37,531 bases of DNA from an uncultured Bacteroides sp. Its GTDB lineage: Bacteria; Bacteroidota; Bacteroidia; Bacteroidales; Bacteroidaceae. The stretch lies in assembly GCA_958453305.1 (NCBI GenBank), contig CAUDXH010000018.1, forward strand, positions 1 through 37,531. The letters run 5' to 3'. Position 1 is the first letter of the stretch, and each line of letters opens with the position of its first letter. Made by a program: the position numbers and the translations under genes. Shown piece after piece: positions 27,512-36,147 of the stretch. The notes under the pieces are model-generated. The model saw only the letters and a program-made list of their open reading frames with translations, was not told the origin of the DNA and ran no database searches.

Positions 27512-29571
27512 ACAGAAATATTTTATATAGTTTATTGTTGGTTTGCTTCTGTGCTTGTCAAGATCCATCTCAAGTAATTACTACAGGCTCCTTGCTTCAT
27601 GAAATGGTTAACCCTGAGGTATTGACTCAATATCCAGATCCTTTTTATATTACCAGGCAGTTCAGTAGTTACGACAGGGCTTCTACTGATAAAGACAGTT
27701 TGTCGTGGTATGCAAATTGTGACCGTAGTCAGTTTTTACGTACAGATTCTATAGAAGGGCGGAGAGAATTCGTCATGGTAGACACAGACGGACCTGGGGC
27801 TATTACTCGCTTTTGGGTAACCGTAGCCGATTATTCAGATCAAGGAATTCTCCGTGTCTATTTAGATTATCAGGAAAATCCGGTTATAGAGGGGGAAGTC
27901 TTGAAGGTATTGAGTGGACATATATTGGTGGGTGCTCCATTATCTGCTTCAGTTTCTGAAGATACTGACTATAAGCAAAGAGGGCATAATTTATATTTGC
28001 CGATTCCCTATGGAAAACATTGTAAAATTACTTATGAGAGTCCTTCCATAAAGGAACCGGGTGAGTTTTCTGGAGAATGTTTTTATTATAATATTAATTA
28101 TCGCACTTATGAAAAGGGAACTGAAGTACAGACCTTTTCTGTAGCTGATTTAACAGCCTGTCAGGATGAATTGGAAGAAGCACAGCATCTGCTGGCCACT
28201 TCCCGTAAACTCACTGAAGACTGGAATGATGGAATAATCCAATCGCAAAAACTAACCGCCGGTCAAGAAAATGTAGTATCTCTTTCAGGTTCAGGAGCTG
28301 TGCGGCGTCTGGATGTAAAGTTGGATGCAAAGGATTTTAATCAGGCTCTTCGGTCTACTGTGTTGCGTATTTCTTTTGATAAGCAAGAAACAGTTTGGGC
28401 TCCGGTAGGCGATTTCTTCGGAAGTGGTAACCGGCTGTCTCCTTTCCAGACCTTTTATACAGAAGTAACGGCTGATTCTCTGTTGTCATGTTTTTGGGTT
28501 ATGCCTTACAAGGAAGAGTGTAGAATCTCCTTGCAGAATATAGCTAAGGAGGAGGTTGAAACGTCATTAACTGTTTACAGTTCACCTTGGGAATGGAAGG
28601 AACAGTGCATGTATTTTGGTGCAGGATGGACGGAGTTTGCTGGTCTTCATACTCGTACTAATCAGGAATATGTGACTACTGATGACCATTTTGAACGGAA
28701 CTTTGTACAGCTTAAAGGGAAAGGTGTTTATGTGGGCGACGGGGTTACTTTATTTAATTCCTTAGCAGACTGGTGGGGTGAAGGAGATGAGAAAATTTAT
28801 GTAGATGGTGAAAAGTTTCCTTCTCATTTTGGTACAGGAACAGAAGATTATTATGGATATGCCTGGTGTATGCATCATGAATTTAGTCATCCGTTCATTG
28901 CTGAGCCCGATGGAACCGGTTCCACTCAGTGCGGTCATGTCTCTAATGTGCGTTATCGGGGGTTAGATGCAATTCCTTTCACAGACTCCTTGATTTTTGA
29001 TATGGAAATTTGGCATTGGGGAAGCACGATTATTAATTATGCTCCGTCCACTTTTTGGTATATGCTGCCGGGAGGTACTTCAAATCGTCAGGCAGATCCT
29101 CAAAAAGCGGGGGCGAGCATAGCCAGACATAAGAATGATTTGGTTAGCAATGTAGCATCGGCGGGGAAGAAGGTGGAAGGCGAATTTTTGGATATCCAAC
29201 TTAAGGGAGGTCTTGAAAAGTCGCAAAGTATTCCTGCCATGAATTGGAGTAATGGGGCACAGTTCTTTTGGGCAGAAGCTAAGCCTGGAGATGAGGCGGT
29301 TTTAGGCTTTAGGGTGGAGAAAGAAGGAAGTTATGGACTGAAGATTGCGTTCAGTATGGCACCCGATTATGGTTGTGTGGATATTTATTTGAATAATCAT
29401 TGGAAGAAAAATATAAATTTGTATTCCGATAAACTTATAACCTGTGAGTATGATTTTGGACATACTTTTTTTCATAAGGGAACAAATACATTGAAAATTG
29501 TAATGAAAAAGGCTGATAGACGTGCTTCAAATTCGTTACTGGGCATTGATTATATGATATTATATAAATAA
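27508..29571 (+). CDS. DUF2961 / GH172 family glycosidase lipoprotein
   Basis: The 687-residue protein has a hydrophobic signal with a probable lipidated Cys17 (FCACQD). A DUF2961 domain spans about 50-540, with DTDGPGAITRFW, HNLYLPIPYGK and FGTGTEDYYGYAW. DUF2961 is now GH172, whose members act on D-arabinofuranosides or fructofuranosides. The bifidobacterial founding enzyme is recalled to use two Glu 21 residues apart. Here Glu425 (WWGEGDE) and Glu446 (GTGTEDYY) have exactly that spacing and are the probable nucleophile and acid/base. A C-terminal carbohydrate-binding-like beta-sandwich (about 560-687) follows. It overlaps the previous gene by four bases. It suggests D-arabinofuranose or fructofuranose-like links in the target glycan. 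Confidence 0.85.
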   Translation: MNRNILYSLLLVCFCACQDPSQVITTGSLLHEMVNPEVLTQYPDPFYITRQFSSYDRASTDKDSLSWYANCDRSQFLRTDSIEGRREFVMVDTDGPGAITRFWVTVADYSDQGILRVYLDYQENPVIEGEVLKVLSGHILVGAPLSASVSEDTDYKQRGHNLYLPIPYGKHCKITYESPSIKEPGEFSGECFYYNINYRTYEKGTEVQTFSVADLTACQDELEEAQHLLATSRKLTEDWNDGIIQSQKLTAGQENVVSLSGSGAVRRLDVKLDAKDFNQALRSTVLRISFDKQETVWAPVGDFFGSGNRLSPFQTFYTEVTADSLLSCFWVMPYKEECRISLQNIAKEEVETSLTVYSSPWEWKEQCMYFGAGWTEFAGLHTRTNQEYVTTDDHFERNFVQLKGKGVYVGDGVTLFNSLADWWGEGDEKIYVDGEKFPSHFGTGTEDYYGYAWCMHHEFSHPFIAEPDGTGSTQCGHVSNVRYRGLDAIPFTDSLIFDMEIWHWGSTIINYAPSTFWYMLPGGTSNRQADPQKAGASIARHKNDLVSNVASAGKKVEGEFLDIQLKGGLEKSQSIPAMNWSNGAQFFWAEAKPGDEAVLGFRVEKEGSYGLKIAFSMAPDYGCVDIYLNNHWKKNINLYSDKLITCEYDFGHTFFHKGTNTLKIVMKKADRRASNSLLGIDYMILYK

Positions 29572-29585
29572 AAATAGATAAGAGT

Positions 29586-30602
29586 ATGAGAAAAAATTTT
29601 TTATTATTGGCATTGTGTGGTCTGACAGCTTGTTCGTCTTCTCCTTCTGCTGAAGAAGACCAGCCTGCCACAGGTCCTCAATCAACAGTAGAGGTTTATA
29701 GTAATCCGGTAATTAATTACAGTTTACCAGATCCTACTATTATAAAAGGAGAGGATGGGTTCTTCTATTTGTATGCAACGGAGGATATCCGCAATCTGCC
29801 GATTCACCGTTCCAAGGATTTGGTAAACTGGGAATATCTTGGAACAGCTTTTAACGACCATACGCGTCCTAAGTTTGAAGCAAATGGTGGTATCTGGGCA
29901 CCTGATATCAATAAAATTGGTGATAAATATGTTCTGTATTATTCCATGTCAGTATGGGGCGGAGAATGGACTTGTGGAATTGGTTGCGCAACAGCTGATA
30001 AGCCTGAAGGACCATTTACAGACCAGGGGAAAATGTTCCGCAGCAATGAAATTAATGTGCAGAATTCTATTGACCCTTTTTATATTGAAGACAACGGGAA
30101 AAAATATCTCTTCTGGGGAAGTTTCCGCGGTATTTATGCCATTGAACTTTCTGATGATGGCTTGACTGTAAAAAAAAGAATCAAACCAACCCGTATTGCA
30201 GGTACTGCTTATGAGGGTACTTATATCCATAAGAAAGGTGATTATTATTATCTGTTTGCTTCTATCGGAACTTGCTGTGAAGGTTTGAACAGCACTTATA
30301 CTACGGTTGTAGGTCGTTCGAAAAACCTCTATGGACCTTATTTAGATAAAAAAGGAGGCAGTATGTTAGAAAATCAACATGAAATTCTGATTCATAAAAA
30401 TAAAGCTTTTGTGGGTACCGGACATAACTCGGAAATAGTGACCGATGAGGCAGGCAATGATTGGTTTTTCTATCATGCCGTTAGTACCAAGAACCCAGAC
30501 GGACGTGTGTTGATGCTTGATAAGATTAACTGGGAAAATGAATGGCCTGTTGTAGTCAATCAGTCTCCTTCTTTGAAGTCAGAAAAACCTATGTTTAAGT
30601 AA
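29586..30602 (+). CDS. GH43 lipoprotein, arabinanase-like
   Basis: The 338-residue protein has a lipoprotein signal with Cys16 (GLTAC) followed by a Ser/Glu-rich spacer, typical of surface-exposed Bacteroidetes lipoproteins. The GH43 triad is Asp49 (LPDPTII), Asp163 (SIDPFYIEDNG) and Glu210 (YEGTYI). The segment CCEGLNSTYTTVVGRSKNL and the closing GTGHNSEIVTDEAGNDWFFYHA are typical of endo-1,5-alpha-L-arabinanase-type GH43 subfamilies. It could cleave an arabinan-like chain at the surface, but exo-acting members also exist. It lies 14 nt after GH172 and 16 nt before the last gene of the cassette. Confidence 0.87.
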   Translation: MRKNFLLLALCGLTACSSSPSAEEDQPATGPQSTVEVYSNPVINYSLPDPTIIKGEDGFFYLYATEDIRNLPIHRSKDLVNWEYLGTAFNDHTRPKFEANGGIWAPDINKIGDKYVLYYSMSVWGGEWTCGIGCATADKPEGPFTDQGKMFRSNEINVQNSIDPFYIEDNGKKYLFWGSFRGIYAIELSDDGLTVKKRIKPTRIAGTAYEGTYIHKKGDYYYLFASIGTCCEGLNSTYTTVVGRSKNLYGPYLDKKGGSMLENQHEILIHKNKAFVGTGHNSEIVTDEAGNDWFFYHAVSTKNPDGRVLMLDKINWENEWPVVVNQSPSLKSEKPMFK

Positions 30603-30618
30603 TAAGAAATAGAAAACA

Positions 30619-32649
30619 ATGAAATTGCGAAAATTATTAGTCTGCATTGTTCTCTTGGCGGGTGCAATGCATTTGTCGGCAATGAATCTTTCTCAGGAAA
30701 ACGTGTCGGTTAGACTTTCATTGAAAGTGCCAGGTAATGAAGCAAAGAGCTATGAACTGTCTTTTAATAAACAATCGAACGGAACTTTTGAAGCGACAAC
30801 TGTTGAAAAGTTACCTGTAGTGGTAGTACGTCAGGTTAATGAAACGGGTGATAAACAGCGTATCACAGTCACTCTGAAAGCTCTGGAAAATATCTATTTT
30901 AATTATGGAGAACAGGTTAATACCGGATTTAATCATGCCGATTGCCAGTTCTATATGCCTGGATTTTGGTATCGCAAAAATTTGCGTTCACCCAAAGAAG
31001 CTCCATCCTTTCATACATCTGATAGCTGGCTGGTGCGCGAAGACCGTTTGAGTACTCCTTTGACTGCGGCATTTAATGCGGTTAAAGGAAAATCTATGTC
31101 TGTAATTCGTATTGATAAGTTTGATAAAGATGCGCTTACTACTCATAAGGAAGGTGAGGTTATTCTTTCAGGGGAGACATCTATCGGCTATACCGGCTTT
31201 GAGAATGTAGATGGAAAAACTGTGCTTTCTTATGGTTTTCCTTATAAGGAAGCCCCGAAAACCTATATCCGTAAGTTGACATTGGCTCCGGCCGTAGAGG
31301 CTTATCAACTGCTGCGTAAGGGCGATTGTATTTCTTTGACATGGGAATTGGCAGAGCGTGACGCTGCGGATTTTTCGGAATGTGTACAGCGTACATGGGA
31401 ATATAGCTATGATACGTATGCTCCGAAAGTTGTAGAAACTCCTTATACAATAGACTACATGAAAGAGGTAATGAGTAATTTCTTTGTGGAAAGTTATGTG
31501 AATAATACACCTACTCATTATTATTCTGGAGTGGAACTGGAAACAGCTACTTGTGCAAGCACGGATGTGGCAGAAGTCGGTTTTGTGGGCCGTGTATTGC
31601 TGAACGCCTTCAATGCGTTGGAATATGGTTCAATGAAGAATCGTCAGAATCTGGTGAAAGATGCCAATTCTATATTTGATACTTATTTGCAGAATGGTTT
31701 CTCTGAAGCTGGTTTCTTTAATGAAGTGGTACATTATAATCGTGGATTCAAGGAAAGCAGACATAGTATCCGCCGTCAGTCAGAAGGTGTTTATGCTATT
31801 TTGAATTATCTCAATTATGAGAAACAACATAAGCGTAAACACCCTGAATGGGAAAAGCGTATCAAAAACATGTTGGATAATTTCTTGAAACTGCAGAATG
31901 CCGACGGTAGTTTCCCGCGCAAGTTTAAAGATGACTTTTCTATTGTAGATGCCAGTGGTGGCAGTACCCCTTCGGCTACTTTGCCATTGGTTATGGCTTC
32001 TAAATATTTTAAAGACAAACGTTATTTAGCCAGTGCCAAGAGAACGGTAGAATATTTGGAAAAAGAACTGATTTCTAAAGCCGACTATTTTTCTTCTACA
32101 CTGGATGCAAACTGTGAAGATAAAGAGGCTTCTCTTTACGCAGCTACAGCTTCTTATTATTTGGCTTTGGTTACTAAGGGGCAAGAACGTGTTCATTATG
32201 CAGAATTAGCTAAAAAGGCTTCTTATTTTGCTTTGTCTTGGTATTATACTTGGGATGTACCTTTTGCTCAGGGACAGATGTTGGGTGATCTTGGTTTAAA
32301 AACTCGAGGTTGGGGTAATGTGTCTGTAGAAAATAATCATATAGATGTGTTTATTTTCGAATTTGCTGATGTGTTGCGCTGGCTGGCTAAGGAATATAAT
32401 GAAAATCGATTTGCTGATTTTGCAGAGGTCATGTCAACTTCTATGCGTCAGTTACTTCCTCATGAAGGTCATATGTGTGGCATTGGAAAAGTGGGATATT
32501 ATCCTGAAGTAGTGCAGCATACTAATTGGGACTATGGTCGCAATGGCAAGGGCTATTATAACAATATCTTTGCTCCTGGATGGACTGTTGCTTCTTTGTG
32601 GGAACTGTTTACACCGGGACGTGCTGAAAACTTTTTGCATAAGAAATAA
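30619..32649 (+). CDS. uncharacterised secreted protein, six-hairpin glycosidase-like
   Basis: The 676-residue protein has a signal peptide (about 1-21, HLSAM). Residues 22 to about 280 look beta-rich. From about residue 285 the protein is helical, with repeated paired helices and aromatic/acidic loops: SEGVYAILNYLNYEKQHK, NFLKLQNADGSFPRKFKDD, AATASYYLALVTKG, NNHIDVFIFEFADVLRWLA and GYYNNIFAPGWTVASLWELF. This is the look of an (alpha/alpha)6 six-hairpin glycosidase or lyase. No CAZy family was recognised. Candidate catalytic acids sit in DASGGSTPSAT, LDANCEDKEAS and NNHIDVF. Position as last gene of the PUL, 16 nt after GH43 and before a terminator, implies a role on the same glycan. The function is not known. 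Confidence 0.6.
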   Translation: MKLRKLLVCIVLLAGAMHLSAMNLSQENVSVRLSLKVPGNEAKSYELSFNKQSNGTFEATTVEKLPVVVVRQVNETGDKQRITVTLKALENIYFNYGEQVNTGFNHADCQFYMPGFWYRKNLRSPKEAPSFHTSDSWLVREDRLSTPLTAAFNAVKGKSMSVIRIDKFDKDALTTHKEGEVILSGETSIGYTGFENVDGKTVLSYGFPYKEAPKTYIRKLTLAPAVEAYQLLRKGDCISLTWELAERDAADFSECVQRTWEYSYDTYAPKVVETPYTIDYMKEVMSNFFVESYVNNTPTHYYSGVELETATCASTDVAEVGFVGRVLLNAFNALEYGSMKNRQNLVKDANSIFDTYLQNGFSEAGFFNEVVHYNRGFKESRHSIRRQSEGVYAILNYLNYEKQHKRKHPEWEKRIKNMLDNFLKLQNADGSFPRKFKDDFSIVDASGGSTPSATLPLVMASKYFKDKRYLASAKRTVEYLEKELISKADYFSSTLDANCEDKEASLYAATASYYLALVTKGQERVHYAELAKKASYFALSWYYTWDVPFAQGQMLGDLGLKTRGWGNVSVENNHIDVFIFEFADVLRWLAKEYNENRFADFAEVMSTSMRQLLPHEGHMCGIGKVGYYPEVVQHTNWDYGRNGKGYYNNIFAPGWTVASLWELFTPGRAENFLHKK

Positions 32650-32688
32650 GCTGTAAGCAAACTCTTCATAAACTTTTAAATAACAATA

Positions 32689-32726
32689 GCAGGTGGATAC
32701 CTTATGGTATTCACCTGTGTTGTTTT
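32689..32726 (+). terminator. PUL operon terminator
   Basis: GCAGGTGGATACC (32689-32701) pairs with GGTATTCACCTGT (32706-32718), with two G-T pairs and a 4-nt loop, followed by GTTGTTTT. It closes the PUL 40 nt after the last gene. Confidence 0.7.
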
Positions 32727-32885
32727 CCAGAAGCCTCTCTGTTGGATTTCCGATGCAGAATCTTGCCGCTAGTTAGGTATAAGATATCACTCCGTTGTTT
32801 CTGTACTCCTGTAAAGTTCTTCTTGACAACTTCCGGAGCAGGCTTTGCTGCCTTTCGATAGAAGTTTATGGCATCAGATGACGGG
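32727..32885. other. gene-free stretch downstream of the acyltransferase
   Basis: No intact gene. On the minus strand a frame from 32908 to 32711 reads protein-like in places (FYRKAAKPAPEVVKKNFTG), but it overlaps the acyltransferase 3' end in another frame. It could be a remnant or an intergenic repeat. Confidence 0.25.
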
Positions 32886-34109
32886 TCACCCGAATACCAC
32901 CTTGGCACCCCGACCCAAAATGCGTTTGCCCAAAGCTACAACTGCCCAGCTGATCAGCAAAACCAGCACAGCTGATACTCCGATGCGGAGCGGTACAGGA
33001 ATTCCCAGTCTGGAGACAGCCTCAAAAGCCGGACCGATGAAGAAGTAGTGAATCATGTAGATGCCGAAACCACAATAGGTGAGATGAGCTAGTAAAGCAC
33101 AAATCCGCCGGTTGGTCATCGGCAGAGCTCGGGCCCAAAGGAACAGAGTTATCGACATACACGCTACATTGGGCGTGCAGTACGTCCAGAACAGTTCTAT
33201 CTGTTGAGGAGTAGGCTGGTCCATGGACAATACATGTAAGTAGCCCGACAGATTCACGGCGTAACCTGCTGCAAACATTGGAATACCTATTGCCAAGGCA
33301 CGTGACAGGCTCCAACGTACATAGGTATGCAAGTAATGACCCAGCAGCAGATAACCGTTGAAGCCGGCGAAAGAATAGAACAAGCCAAACTGGTTCCAGT
33401 CACACGTGCCGAAATGGTACTTGCTGACAAACTCCGTCACATAAGGCAAGAACGTTGACAGCCCCCAAATGCCAAGGAAAACTTCCTGCTGACGGCGCGT
33501 AGCCCGCTCTACCCAAGCCGAGAATACCGGCAGATAGAGATACAGTCCAATCAACATATAGATATACCACATATGACATGCCACATAACTGAAATGGAAG
33601 GGAATCCGGACGATACGCGACCAGGCAGTATCTAAAGTCTGGCTGGTGGTTTCGGTCCAGGGAAAGAACAAGGTAACCGTATCGGCTCCTCCACCCAGCA
33701 GATCCAGTATCCAAGGAAACAGATAATAAAGCACCGACCAGATCAAAAACGGCCACAGCACCCGCGGAATGCGTCTCCGGTAAAAGTGTTCTCCCAATGG
33801 GTGCTGTAAGAGCAATGCCCCCGTCAGCATGACAAACAGTGGGACGCAGGGGCGTACCACACTGCCCCAGACGGCTCCCCACCAGGTAAATTCAGGATTA
33901 GATTCCCCACTGCCGTAAGTAGCCGCTGCATTAAACGGGTCGCAAGCATGGCAGGCTATCAGCAGGATAAAAGCAATCAGTCGGATTAGGTCGAGTGAAA
34001 CATCGTGGATCTTTCCCGTCGGATTCTGAATCGGATTGTTCGAAGCTGTAAGTTTTATTGGATTGTTTGAATAAATGTTTTTCATCTGTGTATTCATGTA
34101 TTTGTGCAA
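32886..34109 (-). CDS. membrane acyltransferase, acyltransferase-3 family
   Basis: The 407-residue integral inner-membrane protein has about ten hydrophobic segments. It starts after a polar N-terminus with SLDLIRLIAFILLIACHACDP, the acyltransferase-3 (OafA/WecH/NodX) opening with Arg and His in the first helix. It also contains PRVLWPFLIWSVLYYL and HMWYIYMLIGLYLYLPV. Members transfer acetyl or other acyl groups to surface glycans or small sugars. ATG 34109 is the longest start; ATG 34085 (ninth residue) is also plausible. It points toward the PUL end and is divergent from the IS region. Its base composition is noticeably richer in G and C than the PUL, suggesting a different history. The acceptor is unknown. 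Confidence 0.85.
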   Translation of the reverse strand: MHKYMNTQMKNIYSNNPIKLTASNNPIQNPTGKIHDVSLDLIRLIAFILLIACHACDPFNAAATYGSGESNPEFTWWGAVWGSVVRPCVPLFVMLTGALLLQHPLGEHFYRRRIPRVLWPFLIWSVLYYLFPWILDLLGGGADTVTLFFPWTETTSQTLDTAWSRIVRIPFHFSYVACHMWYIYMLIGLYLYLPVFSAWVERATRRQQEVFLGIWGLSTFLPYVTEFVSKYHFGTCDWNQFGLFYSFAGFNGYLLLGHYLHTYVRWSLSRALAIGIPMFAAGYAVNLSGYLHVLSMDQPTPQQIELFWTYCTPNVACMSITLFLWARALPMTNRRICALLAHLTYCGFGIYMIHYFFIGPAFEAVSRLGIPVPLRIGVSAVLVLLISWAVVALGKRILGRGAKVVFG

Positions 34110-34128
34110 ATGAGTAACTTAAGTTTTG

Positions 34129-34136
34129 CAAAGGTG
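34129..34136 (-). promoter_or_regulatory. possible -7 box of the acyltransferase gene
   Basis: CAAAGGTG reads CACCTTTG on the minus strand, one base from TAnnTTTG. No good -33 box is seen. Transcription would start about 13 nt before ATG 34109 or 37 nt before ATG 34085. Confidence 0.25.
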
Positions 34137-34567
34137 TAGTGCAAAAGAGGCTAAAACAGCTTGATAATTTAATGATTATCAAATCAGTCATGTAGCAAAA
34201 CAAATCCTATGACACCTTTAGCTAACAACAAAAATAGATATATTCTCAATAAACTTCAAGCGTTTTTTGAAAATAATCTTTGATTCTGCAATGTTTTTAG
34301 AAGGCAGTTGAGTGATTTAGTCTGTTGATTGCTGTCTGTCGGGGCGTACGATATAAGGCTATTATTTCTGTAAACTCCAATCAAGTCCACCTTATTTGTC
34401 TTTTTGTTTCTGTAATTTGTCTGGGTGCGTAAAGCGCCTCAATTTGCTAGCTGGTAACCGGGACATTTATGCGGACTTCATACGATATTGTCATTATAAG
34501 GGAAAGAAAATTCCGTCAATAGAACGGAGAAGAAAAGAAGAATACAGATTGCTTTTTATATTATAGT
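34137..34567 (+). other. gene-free region with a probable gene remnant
   Basis: No intact gene. A plus-strand frame is open without a start codon from 34357 to the TAG at 34564. Its last 40 codons look protein-like (LLAGNRDIYADFIRYCHYKG, then a Lys/Arg/Glu-rich run). It ends at the IS boundary and may be a fragment of a gene broken by the insertion or by earlier decay. The family was not recognised. Confidence 0.3.
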
Positions 34568-34587
34568 CTCAAGTTTCGGATTTAGAT
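34568..34587 (+). repeat. left terminal inverted repeat of the IS4-family element
   Basis: CTCAAGTTTCGGATTTAGAT is the exact reverse complement of 36128-36147 (20 of 20). Confidence 0.9.
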
Positions 34588-34690
34588 ATTAAGAAGTGAA
34601 TTTGCACAAAAAAGGCTTTGAGAATTTCCGTATATCGCGGAAAATGAGTAAATTAAATGTGTAAGAAAAGAATACTCAAATCTCAAAGCC

Positions 34691-36126
34691 ATGGGCAATT
34701 TTACAAATATTCCTTCAGATATTCGAAGTCTTTTCTTAGAAAAACGTCGCAGTTTGGTTATGAATGCATTTACCTGCCTGCTTGAAGACATCAATTTGGA
34801 TTGTCGCAGTCTTGGCGGTATCAAGCGTGAGAACTGCCGGTTGACTAACCTGCAGGTGTTTCAGATTTTGGTGTTGTTCCCTTTCTTTGCCATCAAGGGG
34901 TATTCCCATTATGCGGGTTCTGCCCTGAACCGCATGTTTGGTTGTAGGAAAGATATGTTCTACTCCTATTCTGTAGCAAGACAACCTCAATTGGTGCAAG
35001 GTTATATACCGCATCACCAATCGGCTTGTCAAGCGGGTGGTTATCCGTGATGACCACAAGAAGAGCAGATTGCCAAAGGTCCTGATAGCTGATGATACAG
35101 ATCTTCCCAAGACAGGCATGCACATGGAATCCATCGGCAAGATATTCTCCCATGTCCATCAGAAGTGTATCCTCGGCTACAAGGCCCTCATGCTGTGTTG
35201 GAGCGACGGCCGGACTCAGCTCATGCTTGATTTTTCACTCAATGGGGAGATGGGAAAGATTGAGGGCAAGGAGCAGGGACTGACTTCCGCACAAAGGAAA
35301 GCCCGCTATGAGCGTCAACGTGACAAGGACTCGCATATCTCCAAGCGAAAGAACGAGTATTTCATGGGCAAGGGGGGCAAGCTGCTGGAAATGGTGAAGG
35401 ATGCGATACAAAACAAGATTCCATTTGATTACCTGTTGGTGGACAGCTGGTTTACATGTACCGAGCTCGTTGATTTCGTATGCCGCTGCCATAAGAAATT
35501 CCATCTCCTCGGTATGGCAAGAATGGGCAATACCCAGTATGTAACGGAGAGTTGGGGCAAACTGTCCGCCAAGGACATCATCACCAAGCTCAAGAGGGCC
35601 AAAGAGGTGAAACACAGCCGACGATGTCGTTGCTATTATGCAGAAACTGAAGTCGTCCTTGGAAAGCGTGCCGTAAAACTCTTCTTCTGCAAACGTGGCA
35701 AAAAGGAAGCATGGAAACTGCTTCTTACTACAGACTTGAATCTTGATTTCATTCGTGCCTATGAGATCTATTCCATGCGTTGGAGCATTGAGGTATTCTT
35801 CTCCGACAGCAAGCGTATACTGGGACTGGCAGACTGTTCTTCACGGGACTTTTCCGCACATATTGCACACGTATCATTGGTCATGATACGCTACAATATG
35901 CTGTCCGCCATAAAAAGGACACTTGACTATGTATCGGAGGGCTGTTTGGTGACATGTATTTGGGAGTACACGAATTGACGGTGTGGAAAAAATATGGGCG
36001 ATTATAATAGAGGTTGTGGCTGTTGTAGCGGAACTCATCGAGGCTGATTCAGAAGTGTTGACATTACAAGTCATCAATAATGACAAGAGGTTGGCAGCGC
36101 TCAGAGCATACGCTCTAACGGCATGA
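34691..36126 (+). pseudogene. IS4-family DDE transposase, broken by three frameshifts
   Basis: The reading frame starts at ATG 34691 and continues through three frames to TGA at 36124-36126. Catalytic landmarks are present: first Asp in ADDTDLP, second in LLVDSWFTC, and the IS4 signature Y-(2)-R-(3)-E-(6)-K in YSMRWSIEVFFSDSK. Frame is lost near 34985-35000 (the true frame resumes as NLNWCKVIYRITNRLV), near 35940 (resuming as GLFGDMYLGVHELTV) and near 35978 (resuming as VEKIWAIIIEVVAVVAELIE). The last two are each explained by loss of one G in a G-rich run. Three independent lesions mean a dead gene rather than programmed frameshifting. Confidence 0.85.
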
Positions 36127-36127
36127 A

Positions 36128-36147
36128 ATCTAAATCCGAAACTTGAG
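36128..36147 (+). repeat. right terminal inverted repeat of the IS4-family element
   Basis: ATCTAAATCCGAAACTTGAG is the exact reverse complement of 34568-34587. It begins 1 nt after the transposase stop. Confidence 0.9.

Larger units (their letters stand above)
34568..36147 (+). mobile_element. IS4-family insertion sequence, decayed
   Basis: The element is about 1580 bp with perfect 20-bp terminal inverted repeats and one transposase gene filling most of it. No target-site duplication could be seen in the flanks (TTATAGT on the left, TTAACTA on the right), so one flank may have been rearranged. The right end abuts a truncated methyltransferase frame exactly. Confidence 0.85.

Noticed and set aside
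32711..32908. 65-codon minus-strand gene after the acyltransferase
   Set aside because: It overlaps the acyltransferase in another frame, lacks recognisable motifs and runs into the PUL terminator; kept only as a possible remnant.
34691..35978. Programmed frameshift joining two transposase frames
   Set aside because: Two further frame breaks occur near the 3' end and no slippery sequence is evident, so decay or sequence error is simpler.
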